From NCBI RefSeq assembly GCF_000972845.2, contig NW_020860793.1, forward strand, positions 624,685 to 688,684: a DNA stretch of 64,000 nucleotides, read 5' to 3'. Each line of letters begins with the position of its first letter. The first letter of the stretch is position 1. The stretch is from Larimichthys crocea. Lineage: Eukaryota; Chordata; Actinopteri; Sciaenidae. A program made the position numbers and the translations under genes. The notes beneath the pieces were generated by a model. The model was not told where the DNA came from. It saw only the letters and a program-made list of their open reading frames with translations, and did not search any database. This document shows positions 37,898-51,484 of the stretch, piece after piece.

Positions 37898-38061
37898 GTC
37901 GTTTAGCTCAGTTGGTAGAGCAGCCGCCCCATGTGTGAAGGCTCAGTCCTTGCTGCAGAAGCCCAGGGTTTGAATCCAACCTGTGGCTCTTTCCCGCATC
38001 TTTCTCTCCCCACATCCACTCTTCAGCTGTCTCTGTCAAAATAAAGCTCAAAAAGGCAAAA
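37898..38061 (+). mobile_element. tRNA-derived SINE (copy 1)
   Basis: Same family as the copy at 48507: A box TTTAGCTCAGTTGGTAGAGC, the CCCCATGT block, GAAGGCTCAG, B box GGTTTGAATCC, and the TCTGTCAAAATAAAGCTC tail with AAAAAGGC. Flanking duplications are not clear. It lies between onecut2 and st8sia3. Confidence 0.85.
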
Positions 38062-41000
38062 TGAATATTTTCATAGGTTTGCTTTGCTGCAATATAGCCT
38101 CTTTCTATATACCCTCTTTTTATAGCATTAATTATAGAACTTCCAACTGCACAACACTATTCTATTGCACCACAAATCACACACAGATCATCTGTTTGAG
38201 TCAGAAAGTTGTGAGATCACTTCTACATTTCTAAAGATTTCAAAGACTGTGCTGCTGTAACTGACTGCAAACAGTTGATCTGCAGCATTATATAGTTTGC
38301 AACACAGTTGGGTTTATTTGTAAGAATAATGAACCTCTGCACTTAGTGCCAAAGCAAACAAAGTCACATAAAGTAAAGCAGCAGCATATTCATAAAACAG
38401 CGTGCACTGAAACAGATATTGATTTTTTTGAGGTTAGCCTTTTTTATGTGGCAAAAATATGTTTTCTGCTGACAATGCCCAAAAACATACCAAACTTACA
38501 CATACATAAAATACTGTTATAAACAACATCCACCCAAAACAAGACAGGATTCACTTTGTCAAATTCATAATTTCATTCATTTTAATGACTAAATGGTTAA
38601 ATAAATACAGAGTAGATATATTTTCTTTCAAGTACTGGATGAATAAAAGATGTTAGTTATTCTACAGCATATTGTGGATGATATCTAAATGTGGTTTTAG
38701 TATATATTACTCTTAAAAGAGTCATCTCTAAAGACATATCAATATGGATGGAGCCAGCATCATTCAAAATGCAAAAAATACATTCTGGAAAAACTTTACC
38801 TGACGCTTATATTTTATATTTTATGTAAGAAAAATATGAGGTGGCAAAAGAAGACAAAAACGTGAAACAAAATGACATCCTATTGAGTTTTTAATGTGCT
38901 CATGTCAAATAAAAAATACCATTATTTCTATTTTTCTTTGTGAGTTTAACCTTCATGCCAACAATCTTTTTGTCAAAGTCTTGAAAATGTCACATTTCAT
39001 AGATATGTCAGATTGAAATGAAACTGTAGACGGAGACTAAAAAACAAACAAACACAACAAACAAGGCAGAAACGGCTCAAATTCAGCTGCAGATTACAAA
39101 AATAGTCCCAGTTTCTCTCCATTTGTTGTGTCATTAACTCTTTGCAGTGGACATGAAAATTCATGAAAAAACAAAACACTGAAAAGAGACAAAAGTCACT
39201 CCCTTTCCAAAAAGCATGTTAAATATAATAATTCAGATTTGATATGATTAAAAAACAGGCATTAAAAGTGAATTTAGCACATGTAAAATGATGTTTTATA
39301 TGTGAGAAATTCACATTTTCTTTTTTACAATGGTTTAGTGGTCTGAGGGTTCTTAGATACTCCCCGATGAAGAACTACCAGACCACTTGTCTGTTGTCTT
39401 ATCTGTAAAGTTTATGCTGTATATTTATTCCTTAAAGTAAAATGCCCAGATGCAAATGCCAGACTGCAATGTGTGGAACAATCTGAACACTCCAGGATAT
39501 GATGGGAATTATGTAGCAACATAAATATATATCAGTTCTCATTTAAAATAAAAATTTAATTAAAAAAACAAAGATGACTGAGCATCTTAATATACTTAAT
39601 AATCATAATATACGAATGACACGTACTCAATGGACTTGAAAAACTTTGACATACAACAAAGCACACAAAAGTGTCTCCATAATCACACAAAGAGAGACCA
39701 AAGCAACCATAAATGTAGTTTGTACAACTGTACCCATTCACAAAAACCTGAGTATACAAATGCACATTATGGAAAGCCAGAGGCCCAACAATTTTTGTCG
39801 CTACATTTATGAAAATGGTGGACTCAAACTCATTAAATTCAGAGAAAACCTTAATTTATCCCAAAGACTTCAATCCAATCTTAATCCCCAAATGTATAGT
39901 TCTCTCATGAATAGACGGCCTGCTGTAGGACATGTTACAAAAACGTATTTGTTGTCTTTGTGGAATACAAAAGTGGCTGTGAGAATATGTTGCTCTCTGT
40001 TTTAATTATCTAAGGTGCCTTGTGTTTCATGTTGTCTCATGTTGGACATCGCAGACGGACAAAGTGTGAAGTGGAACTCGAGATCTTCTCTCTCTTAACA
40101 AATGAAACACTAACACTCACATTCCTCATCGATATGGTTCTTTTACTTCTTCGACATGAGAGCAGTGTGCTTCAGTAACAGTTGCTGTATGTTCTCTTTT
40201 TTGTTAGGTAATGTTTGTGATTAGTCATCTATAGTCTTTCTGACTCTAAACTCCTACGTTGTTGTGTTATGTAGGTTTTAAATCCCATTTCAGTTTCTCC
40301 AGCAATTCTGTTGGTATTTAACAAATTTGCCAACGCCAACATTCAACTCTGATGCAGGGAGTAGTGTGTGCTTTATGTAGCGAAGGCAGAAAGTAAGGGT
40401 GTGGAGGTCAGGGTGGATGATGTGTACTGTGTCCAATATTTGTGCAGGTTGCCCGCCATCACTGCCTCCTTGTAGATTCATAATCCAGTAGCAATAATCT
40501 ATGCTGCTATCTTTATCCTCGGCTCTTGTCATATTCATAACATCATATTAAAGATTTACAATAAAACTATTTTAAAACATGAAGCCACCTGGCTAAAGTA
40601 GCAATTCATAACACTAAGGGAAGGTGAGGCCATATTCTAACACGCATAACTTAATTTTAAACCCTGATATTTATTTAAAACACACAAAAATGGAGGCAAA
40701 AATCAGCACAGAAGAAAAGAAATGGCAGCATACTGGCTGAAAAGGGAATCCTCCTGATAGGTTGCATAGTGCTGGTTAGCTAACATTAACAATCTTCACA
40801 AAGTAGGGCTGTCACTTAAAAAAAAGAAAGACTTAACATGAAATTTGGTCAAATATATCAGAACACGACAGACAATTGTAAACTACTAGAATTCAAGTTC
40901 ACTCACGCTAACAGGGACTCCTCAGATTTGTTGTGGCCAAGTTTGAAACAGACAGTTCTACCTTTGCCCACAATGTTGACATATCTGGTGTCGTCATCTC

Positions 41001-41090
41001 TCTGTGTGCTTCTACAGCTGTTAGATGTCTCGTGGAGACACAACCTGACTCATCCTATGTCCTTACAGATTATGGTTGTGCTTGTTGCTG
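38062..41090. other. Intergenic stretch downstream of st8sia3 without supported genes
   Basis: The longest frame (119 codons from 39646, plus strand) has no recognisable domain, ordinary composition and no repeat signature, and is probably chance. The stretch is AT-rich and otherwise featureless to me. Confidence 0.55.
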
Positions 41091-41099
41091 TCATGAAGT

Positions 41100-41250
41100 C
41101 TTAAACTTTGATATTTTCCTTGGGTGTTGGTGGAAACCAAACAAGAGCTAAAAGAGGGTGACTATTTGACTTACATTCATCAGGTGGGCTCAAACACAAC
41201 TCAAATGATGGTGATGTTGCTCTGTGTCTGCTGGATGACTTTATAGGAAG
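41100..41250 (+). repeat. Dispersed repeat fragment shared with 5995-6090
   Basis: It shares the ordered blocks listed for the copy at 5995 and extends further 3' (CTGCTGGATGACTTTATAGG). It lies between onecut2 and st8sia3. Confidence 0.6.
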
Positions 41251-42739
41251 CTTATTAACACATTAGCTGTAGGGAAAAAAAAGGTGTTAATATGTCAATG
41301 TTCCATTTTCAACTTGTTCTGCTGCCTCCCAAAATTCAAGGAATTGCGTTTTAAGAATAAATGCACTGACGTTTGGGGAACAAATTAAGATTTTTAATCA
41401 ACCTGTCAATAAATAACTATGCACATGAAAGATCTACGGTTAATTTACCTTAATTTGTCACTTATTGTAGGTTATTGTATACGTGTTTCTGCTGCATGCC
41501 TAAACCTGTTTCACTAAAATGAAGTGTGTCACTATTAAATGTATCAATGGAGAAAGTGTTCTGAGCTGTTAAACAAAGAAGGAAAATACTTTCCTGGTAG
41601 GTTGAAATATTTTAACATCCAACAATGTAGATGACACACCCATGTGACATTTTTCTTCCCTTTTCTAATCTTTATAAACCGATCTTCTTCATTAGCATTC
41701 ATATGCTGATATCCATTTACAGAGATTAGCATAATTGTGCCTTTCTCGTCATTCTCACGTATCAAGTTGCTAATTGGACTGCAGGGGAATTCTTGGCCTG
41801 GCTATCCGTTATCCATACACTAGACGCCCAGAAACATTGGCCACTGCCCCCAGAGGCTATATTGTCATCAGATGATAGTCTGCTGCCAGCTGCTGATAGC
41901 CAGACTGCATGAAATCAGCCTGATAATGATACTGGACATGAGAGGTTGGAAACAAAAATGAGTATAGGCCAAGTCAGTTGCTCATTTTATCCCTTGCAAT
42001 GTGGAGAACAACTCTTGCAGCACCTGTGACATCTAAATATGTCCCAACAAAAAGAACAGAACTTTCTTTCTTTTTTTCCACCTGTTGGTTAACAACATGG
42101 GGAAGCTGAAGAGTAATGATATTGCCATGATGCTCCCAGGTGGAAGAGTGAAGCTGATCCCCAGAACCTCTCAACCAATCATCTTTGTGCGTCATAGAAG
42201 TTGTGAAAGATGACAAGTCATGTAGTGAGAAATACAATGTCACACATCCATGAGTCTGAATTCTTATCGGATGCCAATAGACTGGACAGCTATAGTAATA
42301 TGAGACAGGATTTTACAAACCTCGTAAGTTATCAGTGACAATAGTTTTCTCTATGATTGAATCTACGAGCAATGTGCGCTTGATGAGGGATAAAAACACC
42401 ATGAAACAATTCAAGGTTGTGATACTATACTGAAGAGTGGTGCGGCCTAAAAGTCAAGCTGCAGCAGTCCTCGTCTTCTTGAAATTATTGAAGAAATGAA
42501 TAGCCTCCTTGTTTCTGGGACTGTTGAGGCTTACACAATTGGTTCATCATGAGTACAGGATTGTGGGCTTTTGCTCTGGGATCTTTGGCTGAAAACAGTT
42601 TAAGAACCCATTGCACCAAGATTTTACTTTTGGCAAAACCACCTGGATCCTTTCCCTTGTCTGCCTCTTCATCTTGACTACTCTGGCCTGTGGAAGCGTT
42701 GAGAGGAGTTTGAAGTCTGTTCCTGATGCAGTTTCAGGC
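41251..42739 (-). other. st8sia3: st8sia3 3' UTR and immediate downstream region
   Basis: Sequence directly 3' of the stop is non-coding, moderately balanced in composition and free of simple repeats, as expected for a long brain-type 3' UTR. I could not assign the cleavage site. Minus-strand AATAAA hexamers appear only much further left (for example near 40670), so the UTR end is undetermined. Confidence 0.4.
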
Positions 42740-43022
42740 CTAAGCACAGTGGGAGAGCGAGAGCTTCAGCATTCCCTGCATGTGCATCTTGTAGAGGAGT
42801 TTGAACTCGGCAGGCAGCTGATGGGACTCCTGCCACTTGGTGGTGAACTTGGTGCCCTTCTTGTCGTAGTAGTGGTACGGCAGCTCCTTGCCCGTGTTAG
42901 GGTCCCAGCCAAAAGGCCAGAAGCCGTACAAGTGAATCTGGTCACACATGGAGGACGCCAGTGTGTACATCAGGATGCCAGTGCTCAGGCGCTTTGGCGA
43001 CAGATGCTTGGTTTTCCAGTAA
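42740..43022 (-). CDS. st8sia3: st8sia3 exon 4: sialyl motifs S, III and VS, stop codon
   Basis: The acceptor is AATAG|TTACTGG, completing a split Asn codon. The product continues YWKTKHLSPKRLSTGILMYT and holds motif S with Cys307, the YHYYDKKG motif III and the HQLPAE (His-x4-Glu) VS motif. It ends with SLSHCA and a TAG at 42740-42742. Length and C-terminus match the family, so the coding region is complete. Confidence 0.97.
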
Positions 43023-46000
43023 CTATTGAGGACAAATGAGAAAACAGTTAGACGTTGAAAGAATACATGAATAATTTAGGCTTTAAATTACTTCACTTGA
43101 TGCCTTTTTAAGGGTTGTGATTTGGGGGTTTGTGTTAGAAAAAGGGAATTTATCAGTTCATCATTTATCAGACAGAGCTTTATTTCTGTTTCTATTTGCT
43201 GTTGATGCTGCTTCAAACCGCGCAAACCCAACATTTCTCTCATGTTTACCTGTTATCTCGATTGATTCAGTATAACATACAATACACAGCACAAACAACG
43301 TCAGTACAGCAGAGTCACGTCATTCTGTCTGCTCTAACAGATACTGTGTTTATTCAATAATTAACTCAGATACCCCTACTTAATTATGCTTGATCACTGT
43401 TAAGATACTGTCAGGGAAACACAACACTTCCTGTCTCTTTCTCCATTTCCTGGTAGCCTTTCAGGTAAATCACTTATTTACACTGTTGCCCATGAAGTTG
43501 TAATAATGTATGTAATCATGTAACCTATTAAATAGAGGTAATTCCAATTCACATCCTCCAGAAATTCTGAATTAACTGATAACAGATGATTAAATAGAAA
43601 GAAAAAAAAAAAAAAAAAAAAAAAGGGGGTCTAATCTGACCCCTGCTAATGCTCTCATCAGTGAGTCCTGCTCCAGAGCGTCACAGAGGGGGAACTCTCC
43701 AAACTGGCCTCAACAAAAGCATTTCTGAGAGTCCTCGAGGTGCTGAAAGCCGCCTGAGCTGCTTAAACGTGGTAATTCTTCCAGAGCAGGTAGTTTTAAT
43801 GGGATTGGTGAAGATTAGGCTACTGTACGAACAGCCTATTCTGCTGCTACAACAGTAAGCACCAGACCCAAATCCCTTTCCACACACAGTTACAACTCTG
43901 TGCCATACCTTTCACTAAATAGCTGTTGCCTTATAATCCGGCTTTGGAGCCTAAATCTTCTCTTTGCCATATAGAGCAAAGCTCAGTTCAATACGACCAC
44001 GTATAGTTTCCACAAAGTGCTACAAATAGGACAGAAAGACATGACAGAAATCAAGACAGAGAGAGAGAGACACGTCTACAGACTGAAATGTCCTAAGAGA
44101 TCCTTCCTTAGGAGAAAATGTTGATCCTTAGACTTGCAGGTGAATAAAACATCTGTTACATAAGTCACTGTCATATGACCTACGTGGCACTTCTTGGACC
44201 GGAAAAACTGTCAGTAAACATAATCCAAAAAGCAATTATGTTTCCTCCAAAACATATTTAGCGAAAAACACCAAGTAGTAATTAAATGTGACAAATAGTA
44301 AACAGGCGTGAGGTTAAAAAAATCGATATTCTTTATATACTTTTCTGAGTGGAGTGTGCATGTTCTCCACGTATCCGATTGGATTCTCTCCAGGTACTCC
44401 GTTGGTCGACTGATGACTAAATGGTCCGTAGGTGTGAATGTAAGTGTGAATTGGTTGTTTGTCTCTATGTGTCAGCCCTGTGATGAACTGCCAACTTCTC
44501 TAGGGTGTACCCCACCCCTTGCCCAGTGCCAGCTGGGACTGTCTCCAGCCACCCACAACCCTGATAAGGATAAGCGGTTGTGCAAGATGGACAGATGATA
44601 TAGATCACCAACAAATCCTGCTGAAAAAAAGGCCAAAACTGAACCATTAACTGACCCCTGCTGCTCTCACAAACTGTTCTTTCATCACCAAGAACACATA
44701 AACTGTGTGTCACATTCACAGCTCACTAGAACACCAAATGTGTTTCAATCCGCTGCTGAAAATAGTCCGTAAAAATTCCTCTATTTCCTCTTACAGTGTC
44801 CAGCTGTTTTAGGAGCATTTTACTTTATTTAACTTTTAAAAAAAGTCAATCTGTATATTTATGAGCCATAATGCATTGTTGGTTCTGATCATTTCATGGA
44901 ATTTGTTGATCATTTAGAAATGCACTCTCTTATCTGAGCTGGAAAAATGTACGGTAACGCATAGAGAACCGGTTCTTGTTGAGAATCGGTTCCGTGTGTT
45001 TCAATTCCATGGAATCGTTTGGTTTATCTAACGATTCTCTTATCAATTCCAGCAAGCACGAATTACGCCGCGTAACTTCCGTAAGAAGTTACGCACACTT
45101 GATTCCAGCAAGCACGACAAATTATGCCACGTAACTTATGCAAGTTTCGCACGTGCCGTGTAGTCAGTAGTAATCAATGTCACCCACTCATTTCAAACAC
45201 TCCAAAGTTCGGCTGCATTTTACCAAAAAAGATGGCAACAGGGCGACTTGCAATCATTGCAAAGTGGAGATAACAGCATCGGGAGGGAACGCGATAAACA
45301 TGCAGAAATATTTGTGCACACAACATGCAATATTTTAAAATGAATGTCGTGTTTTTGACACGCTTCGGACTGGAGATAAATCTCAACCTAGCAGCAGCGG
45401 CAGCAGCCAGGCTACGACCACCTCTGCGGTTACTACGGAAGGTACGAATGGTAAATAACACACTGCCTACCATGTTAGCACGATGTGCTTCTTTGTAAAA
45501 CATGCTAGTTAACATTAAACGAATGCCTTCTGCATTACATTTAGAAGATGACCATGATGAGAGAGAGAGGCTGGCTCTGAGGCTGGCAGCTGTACTAGTA
45601 CTCGCTCCAGTTCACTACCTCCTCTGGGAATGAGGATCGATAAGAGAATCGATAAAGAATCGAATCGTTAAGCAGAATCGATAATGGAATCGGAATCGTA
45701 AAAATCTTATCAATTCCCATCCCTAGTAACGCAGCTGTAAATACATACAGAATGCACTGCAATCAGGATGCAATTGGTCTCGCCAGAACACATCCGCAGT
45801 CGTAAGGAACCTGACTCTGCCTCTCCCTACTATTGCAAAGAAGCCCTATAAAAAGTTTGAAATAATAGGTAGAACCATACAGCAGCATCACCCACCGACT
45901 TAACCACGCCACCTACCTTAATTTGCATACTGAGATCTGATCACAGTGCTAAAATAAAGATACTAGATGACATATCCATATAGGTGGAGATGGGGTTTTT

Positions 46001-49000
46001 GCTGTTGTGTCTTACTTGTTGATATACTGCATGATGTTTCCGGGCCATGCCAGCTGGACCTTGAGCTGACCACGGTGTTCCACAAAGAAATCGACCAGCG
46101 TCCTCGTCACTGTGGCTGATGTGTGGAAGAAAAACGCAGGAATCCACAGAATGGCACCGTCTAGCTTCTTCAAACTCAAGAAGAAGTTGTTCCTGTCCTG
46201 CACAGTCAGTAAATTGTTGTAGTATTTCTCCAGGATACTGGGGTTAAAGGTTGTCATGTTGGTCCGTCGTCCAACATCCTTCTTAAATATCTCAGTTGGC
46301 GCAAAGTTGCAACGGAAGACGAAGTCAAACTTCTCAATTTGAGGGCCACAGCGGGAGCCGGTGAGGATGCCGCTGTTGCCAACCACGGCACAGACATTGT
46401 AGTGTTTGTTGAGGATCGGCGAGGTTTCAGGGAGCAGCGAGCGAAAGTTCTCACCGATGGAGTAGACGTACTTGTGGCTGGAGTAGTCATAGTGCATCAG
46501 CTGCCCGATTCGGACTGAGCCTCGTGTCAGTGTGAAGTTGTGGGGGATATCGATGTACTGCGAGATCTCCTTTCTGTGAAACATAAAAACAGTTTTGTTT
46601 ATTACTGCACCAAATGTAAGCATCCACAAATCAGACGCTTACCAACCTTACCTATACCTACAGTATATCACATATGGTAACCTAACCTATAAAACGTCAT
46701 ACTGTACTACACTCTTCTGTGCAGGGAAGTCTACAGGGGCTGTACAAAAATAGCAACACCTATGTAGTGTAATGGTGCTGTATTGAACAGTGGTTGTTCT
46801 AGGTGGAGAAAACACCATGATCCTTCCAACATAAAGTGAACCAGTATGTGAAAATCACAACATGTTCACCGCCTGCAGTTCTAAACACGAAGGGAAGTCA
46901 CTGAAAGAAAGAAATCTACATGGAAACATAGGACTATTTAACATTTGAATACTTAAAGCAACATTATGGAACTTTTCTAACATAAAAGAACAGATGTGAA
47001 ATGACTTGGAGTCAGGTGAATGGTGCCTCTGCCATTTCCACTTATACCTGTTCTTGCACTGTGTAGCTTGCTCCCACGCAACTCTCTGTGATTTACAGAG
47101 TTTCCTGGTGGACAGTAGAGTAAACTGCTGCAAACTGTAGCGGCTGTTAGCTTGTATGTTAGCCAGCCTGCCCAGACTGTGAGTTCAGAGCACTGCAGAA
47201 GTGTTAGTGTTTGTAGTACAGGTGCATTGGCCCACCTGCAGGAGGAGGTTTTCTGGGGCGTTGGGGGATGCAGATGGGGAGCGACACCAGAATGGGCACC
47301 AGAACCGGAGCAAGGAAAGCGAGAAATGTAAGTAGGCTCTAAATCTAAGAGGATCTTGACAGGGGACACTAAGATAAGCAAAGAAGCAAATGACTTGGCG
47401 AGAGGCCGCCTGACAAGAGTAAATGTGGGACTGACTTTAGTGGTTGGTGAGAGCTTGGTGAAATAAAAGGCTGAAAGACAGACACCGAGCTGGGCTGACT
47501 GCTGTTGGACTAGTCAGTGATATTAGCTGCTGCTATGTCTTGCTGACCTTGTTGATGTTTGGCTGTTAGCAAAGTTGTGAACTCTCTAGTTTTTGATCAT
47601 AACTAATGTAATCAGAACAAATTCAACACCTGAGGGAAACGAGAAAATATGTTTTGTTTTCATTTGTAATGCTATGTTGTTCATCAAGGATTTTAAGCTT
47701 ATTTTATAGCTCTGCTCTCTGTATGGTCAGAACTCTGGATAAGACAGTTGGCACAGTGACCACATCAAAATGTAATTGTCATTATTGTGGATTAAAGGAA
47801 AAAGCCTATGAGGACTTTGAAACCAGTACTGACAGACCTTGTGAAACACAATAAACGAAGCTGATACCATTTCAGTTCTGCATTTCAATCCTGTCCATCA
47901 GTCTAATCAGAAACAATGATCATGATGACAGTGACTCAGATGTAATGTATATAATTCTCAATCTGCATTAAATATAATTAGTATGGAGATTAAGTATGTA
48001 GATGATGGAGGAGCAGACTGCTGATGTTTCGTCACCCCACAAATCCGATTAAACCACATTTTGAGATATTAAAATACATCCGTATCAAAGTAAGCACTTC
48101 ATTCACTGATGCTTTCTCTAAACTGTTTATCTAAAGCAGTTTATTTGAATATGACCCCCACTTCTGTTTATATTAAGTTCACTTGGCTTGGACCTGACTG
48201 CTGTGAGATCTTACTTTCTTAAGATTTAAAGTGAAATTTTGACCTGCAAAATAATAATAATAAAAAATAGATAAAAGGAAAATGACTCGACTCTTTGAGG
48301 TATACTTATTTATAAATTAGACTTGATGAGAATCAGATTAGATACATTCAATAAAAACACACGATCTGAATCACTTTGTTACTGTCTTACAATGCTGAAG
48401 AACTCTTTGCTTAGGGAAACACCAACATTAGCGTTTCACCACTGCTGCTCACTGCTGTAACTCAAAGCACACTGAGCTTCAGGACTATCAAAAAAGCCAC
48501 AGAAAGGGTGTTGGTTAGCTCAGTTGGTAGAGCATCTGCCCCATGTACGAAGGCTCAGCAGTGGCCCAAGGGTTTGAATCCGACCTGCAGTCCTTTGCAT
48601 GTTCCCCATCTATCTCTCCCCACATTCCTGTCACTCTTCAGCTGTCTGTCAAAAATAAAGTTTGAAAAAGGCCAAAAAAAAATCTTAAAAATCCACAGAA
48701 AGAGAGAGAGAATGTGTGTGCGTGCGTAACCTACTTCAGCTTTATAAAAGCGGTGTGGTTGTAGCTCCATTTAGAGGAGTTCTGCAGGTCCTCGCTGAGA
48801 GCGTTGGTCAGAGGAGTGAAAGCTGGATCCAGATACTTCATCGCCAGCTGGGAGCTACACAGATGAGGAGAAGGAGGACATGGAGGTTTATTCAGTCTAC
48901 CTGTGTTAGGAGGATGGCTTCATCCACTTGCACTTCAAGATGTTTTGAGGAGCATTTTAGCTATTTTAAAACAAAATTTGTGGGTAACACATCCTCATTC

Positions 49001-51394
49001 ACCGGCATTAAAAAGGATCATTACAGACAAAGAAACACAAGCAGTCAGACAGTCAGAGAGGTTGGAACAAGCCGATAAAAGATGTTACACACCAGGCTGG
49101 AACTATAATTAGTTTTGAAATGTGTGTATAAATTTTGCCAAATGAGACATAAAACTATATTATATATGTTGTATTAAGTTTTTATGTTGTGCATCTGGGC
49201 AGCAACAATAATGATATTTTGTATAGAGTTTGCCCATTTATTTTTCTATGATGTGAAAATGTCTCTGTTAGCAAGAAGCGACAGAAACAGAAGAAAGATT
49301 TAATAACTATTTGCTTGGTTTTGTTTAAAGATCTTACATATGTAAACTTGGCGTGGAAACATCTTCAAATTATAAGTGAGACTACCTGACTGCAAGTATT
49401 TCTTGATGTCATAGTAGTCAAACATTAGACCCAAGATGTAAAAAAAATCTGTTCTTTACATGAACAAAACTAAAATGCCTCCAAAAGAAACTGATTGAAC
49501 TGTGCAAGAGTTTGAAGAGCCGTTCAACAAATACAGACCGTTTTCTTCTGTTAGGGAAGCAGCTGCAGTGACAATTTGTTTCATTTACACTATCAGCTCA
49601 GTGTAAATGATTTTCAGCCTCTTTCCTTGAATATAAAATAAAAACCAGCGCAATGTATTGTGGAAAAAAGGAGCAGGAAGGCCAAACTGTTGCAGGATTC
49701 TGTCCATCTTAGCAAGTTTCTCTCATCTCATTTGAGACTTTGTTTGTGGAATTATATATATTTGTTCTTCAACCAGATATAATGCTTTGTTTACTCCATT
49801 TCAATACATTTAAACTGCATGAGAAATCAATTGACGTCACCGCGTTACAAGTGAACATGATGTCAACATACTTGATAAGATGAACACTCTTTTGGCAGTG
49901 CAAGAAGCCTTAACTCTTCCATTAGTAAAACCAAGACTTAACCTGGAGATTAACCGAGTACTTTCTAAGCTTTTCTAGTTGCGTGTAAACCTTGACGTTT
50001 TTAATGTATTCGAGTATTTCTAGTCTGTGCTGCCTTTTATTGGTAGAATGACTTCCTTCTCAGGCTAGCATTCAGTCATTTCCTGTCAAAGCAACTCTGA
50101 GTCCTTTGAGAAATAGTCATCAGTTTAATCTCTGTGCATCTGTTACAAAAAAAGGTCCAGGATGTGTTTAGCCTAGCTTAGCACAAAGAATGGGAGCAAT
50201 GGGAAACTGTTAGCCTAAGTCCATCAAAGATTCTAAACAACTCCACAAAATCTAGCTGACCGCAGGACTGATTGGGGACTGGCTTGTTAGCTAATATAGA
50301 TGGCAGAAAATGACTGAGTAGCTAAAATTAGCTAGGTGGTTATGTAGGTCGAACACTATCATATCATGCTTGATGACCTGGATCGACTTCTCATGGAACC
50401 CAGATAACTCAGTCACTCTGCATTCTGAATCATTGGAAACATTGAAATATTAGCCGTGTTTAGATTCAAATGTAATGCAAAATGTTAAGCAAATGTTGAG
50501 TAATGTAGACGTAATTCAAAGAACGTGGAATGTAAACTGGAAGTTTTCTCATAATGAACACACAGGGATGAAACCAATCTTCTCATCTGTCTCTGAAGAG
50601 AGAAAATGATTTACTCTAATGTTGTAAAGTTAGTTTAAACAGAGGACTTGACTCTTAAAGACTCAGACTAAACATCAAAATGTCAAGGTTTCAGGTCAAG
50701 ACTCTGCTATGGCAGACTCAACTGGTCAAATAGTGTTTGCAAGTACATTTCGGTTTGGTTCATTTCGCATGAAGGATAATTGAGTTTCCTGCAGGACAGT
50801 TCAGACAGTGTCACAGGTTTGAACCCTGAGATCTGTCCTGCATGGCATACTCCACCTGTGGGATGCTCGGCCAGTGTAAAACAAACCCAAAGTAGATGTA
50901 AATACTATTTGACTTGCATCTGATGGCAGTCAGACCTTCAGCAGCTTTATTTTGTTCTTGCAGCATCCGCCATCTTTATTGTCAGTGAGGCTCAGCCAGG
51001 GAGGTGCAGCGCTGAATCAGGATCAGCATGAAACAGCTACTAACTATTTAATAATTATTATTAATAATAATTTCCTAGAAGAATACTGTGGAAATGCTGA
51101 AGGTGAGTTGGGAAAGGAACTCAAATGATTGACTGATTTTTAGTTTAGTTTTATTCTCACTGTATTGGTTTAAAGTGTTTTATGCTGTTTCTAAATCAAC
51201 ACTGCACCATCCAAAAGGCTACAGAGAGGATTCAGGGTCATAGACTTGTTGCTTTGTGTCTTGTTCGTGACACAAACAGCTGAGTGGCTGCAGGTTTCAT
51301 GTGGGCAGAAAAAAGAAAAGAAAACACCTGAAGCAGAAGCTGCTGAGAAAGACAGAAGACTCTGCTGCTTAATGTCAAGAGAAACAGCAAGACC

Positions 51395-51484
<90 letters not shown>

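Larger units (their letters stand above)
43023..46015 (-). other. st8sia3: st8sia3 intron 3
   Basis: This 3.0 kb GT-AG intron carries a 24-base A run (about 43601-43624), a fish LINE/SINE-type 3' end (about 44350-44600) and an internally deleted hAT transposon (44962-45725). The remaining sequence shows no coding potential that I can support. Confidence 0.85.

Noticed and set aside
37905..37985. tRNA-like A and B boxes at 37903 and 48513
   Set aside because: Two diverged copies share a CT-rich body and AATAAAG/A-rich tail, and one has a target duplication, so these are tRNA-derived SINEs and not tRNA genes.
39646..40005. 119-codon plus-strand frame
   Set aside because: No domain, low-complexity-free but unremarkable; no supporting splice sites or neighbours.
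42611..43039. 142-codon plus-strand frame over st8sia3 exon 4
   Set aside because: It is antisense to a confidently assigned exon.
45180..45515. 111-codon minus-strand frame in st8sia3 intron 3
   Set aside because: It is antisense to the BED finger of the hAT element.
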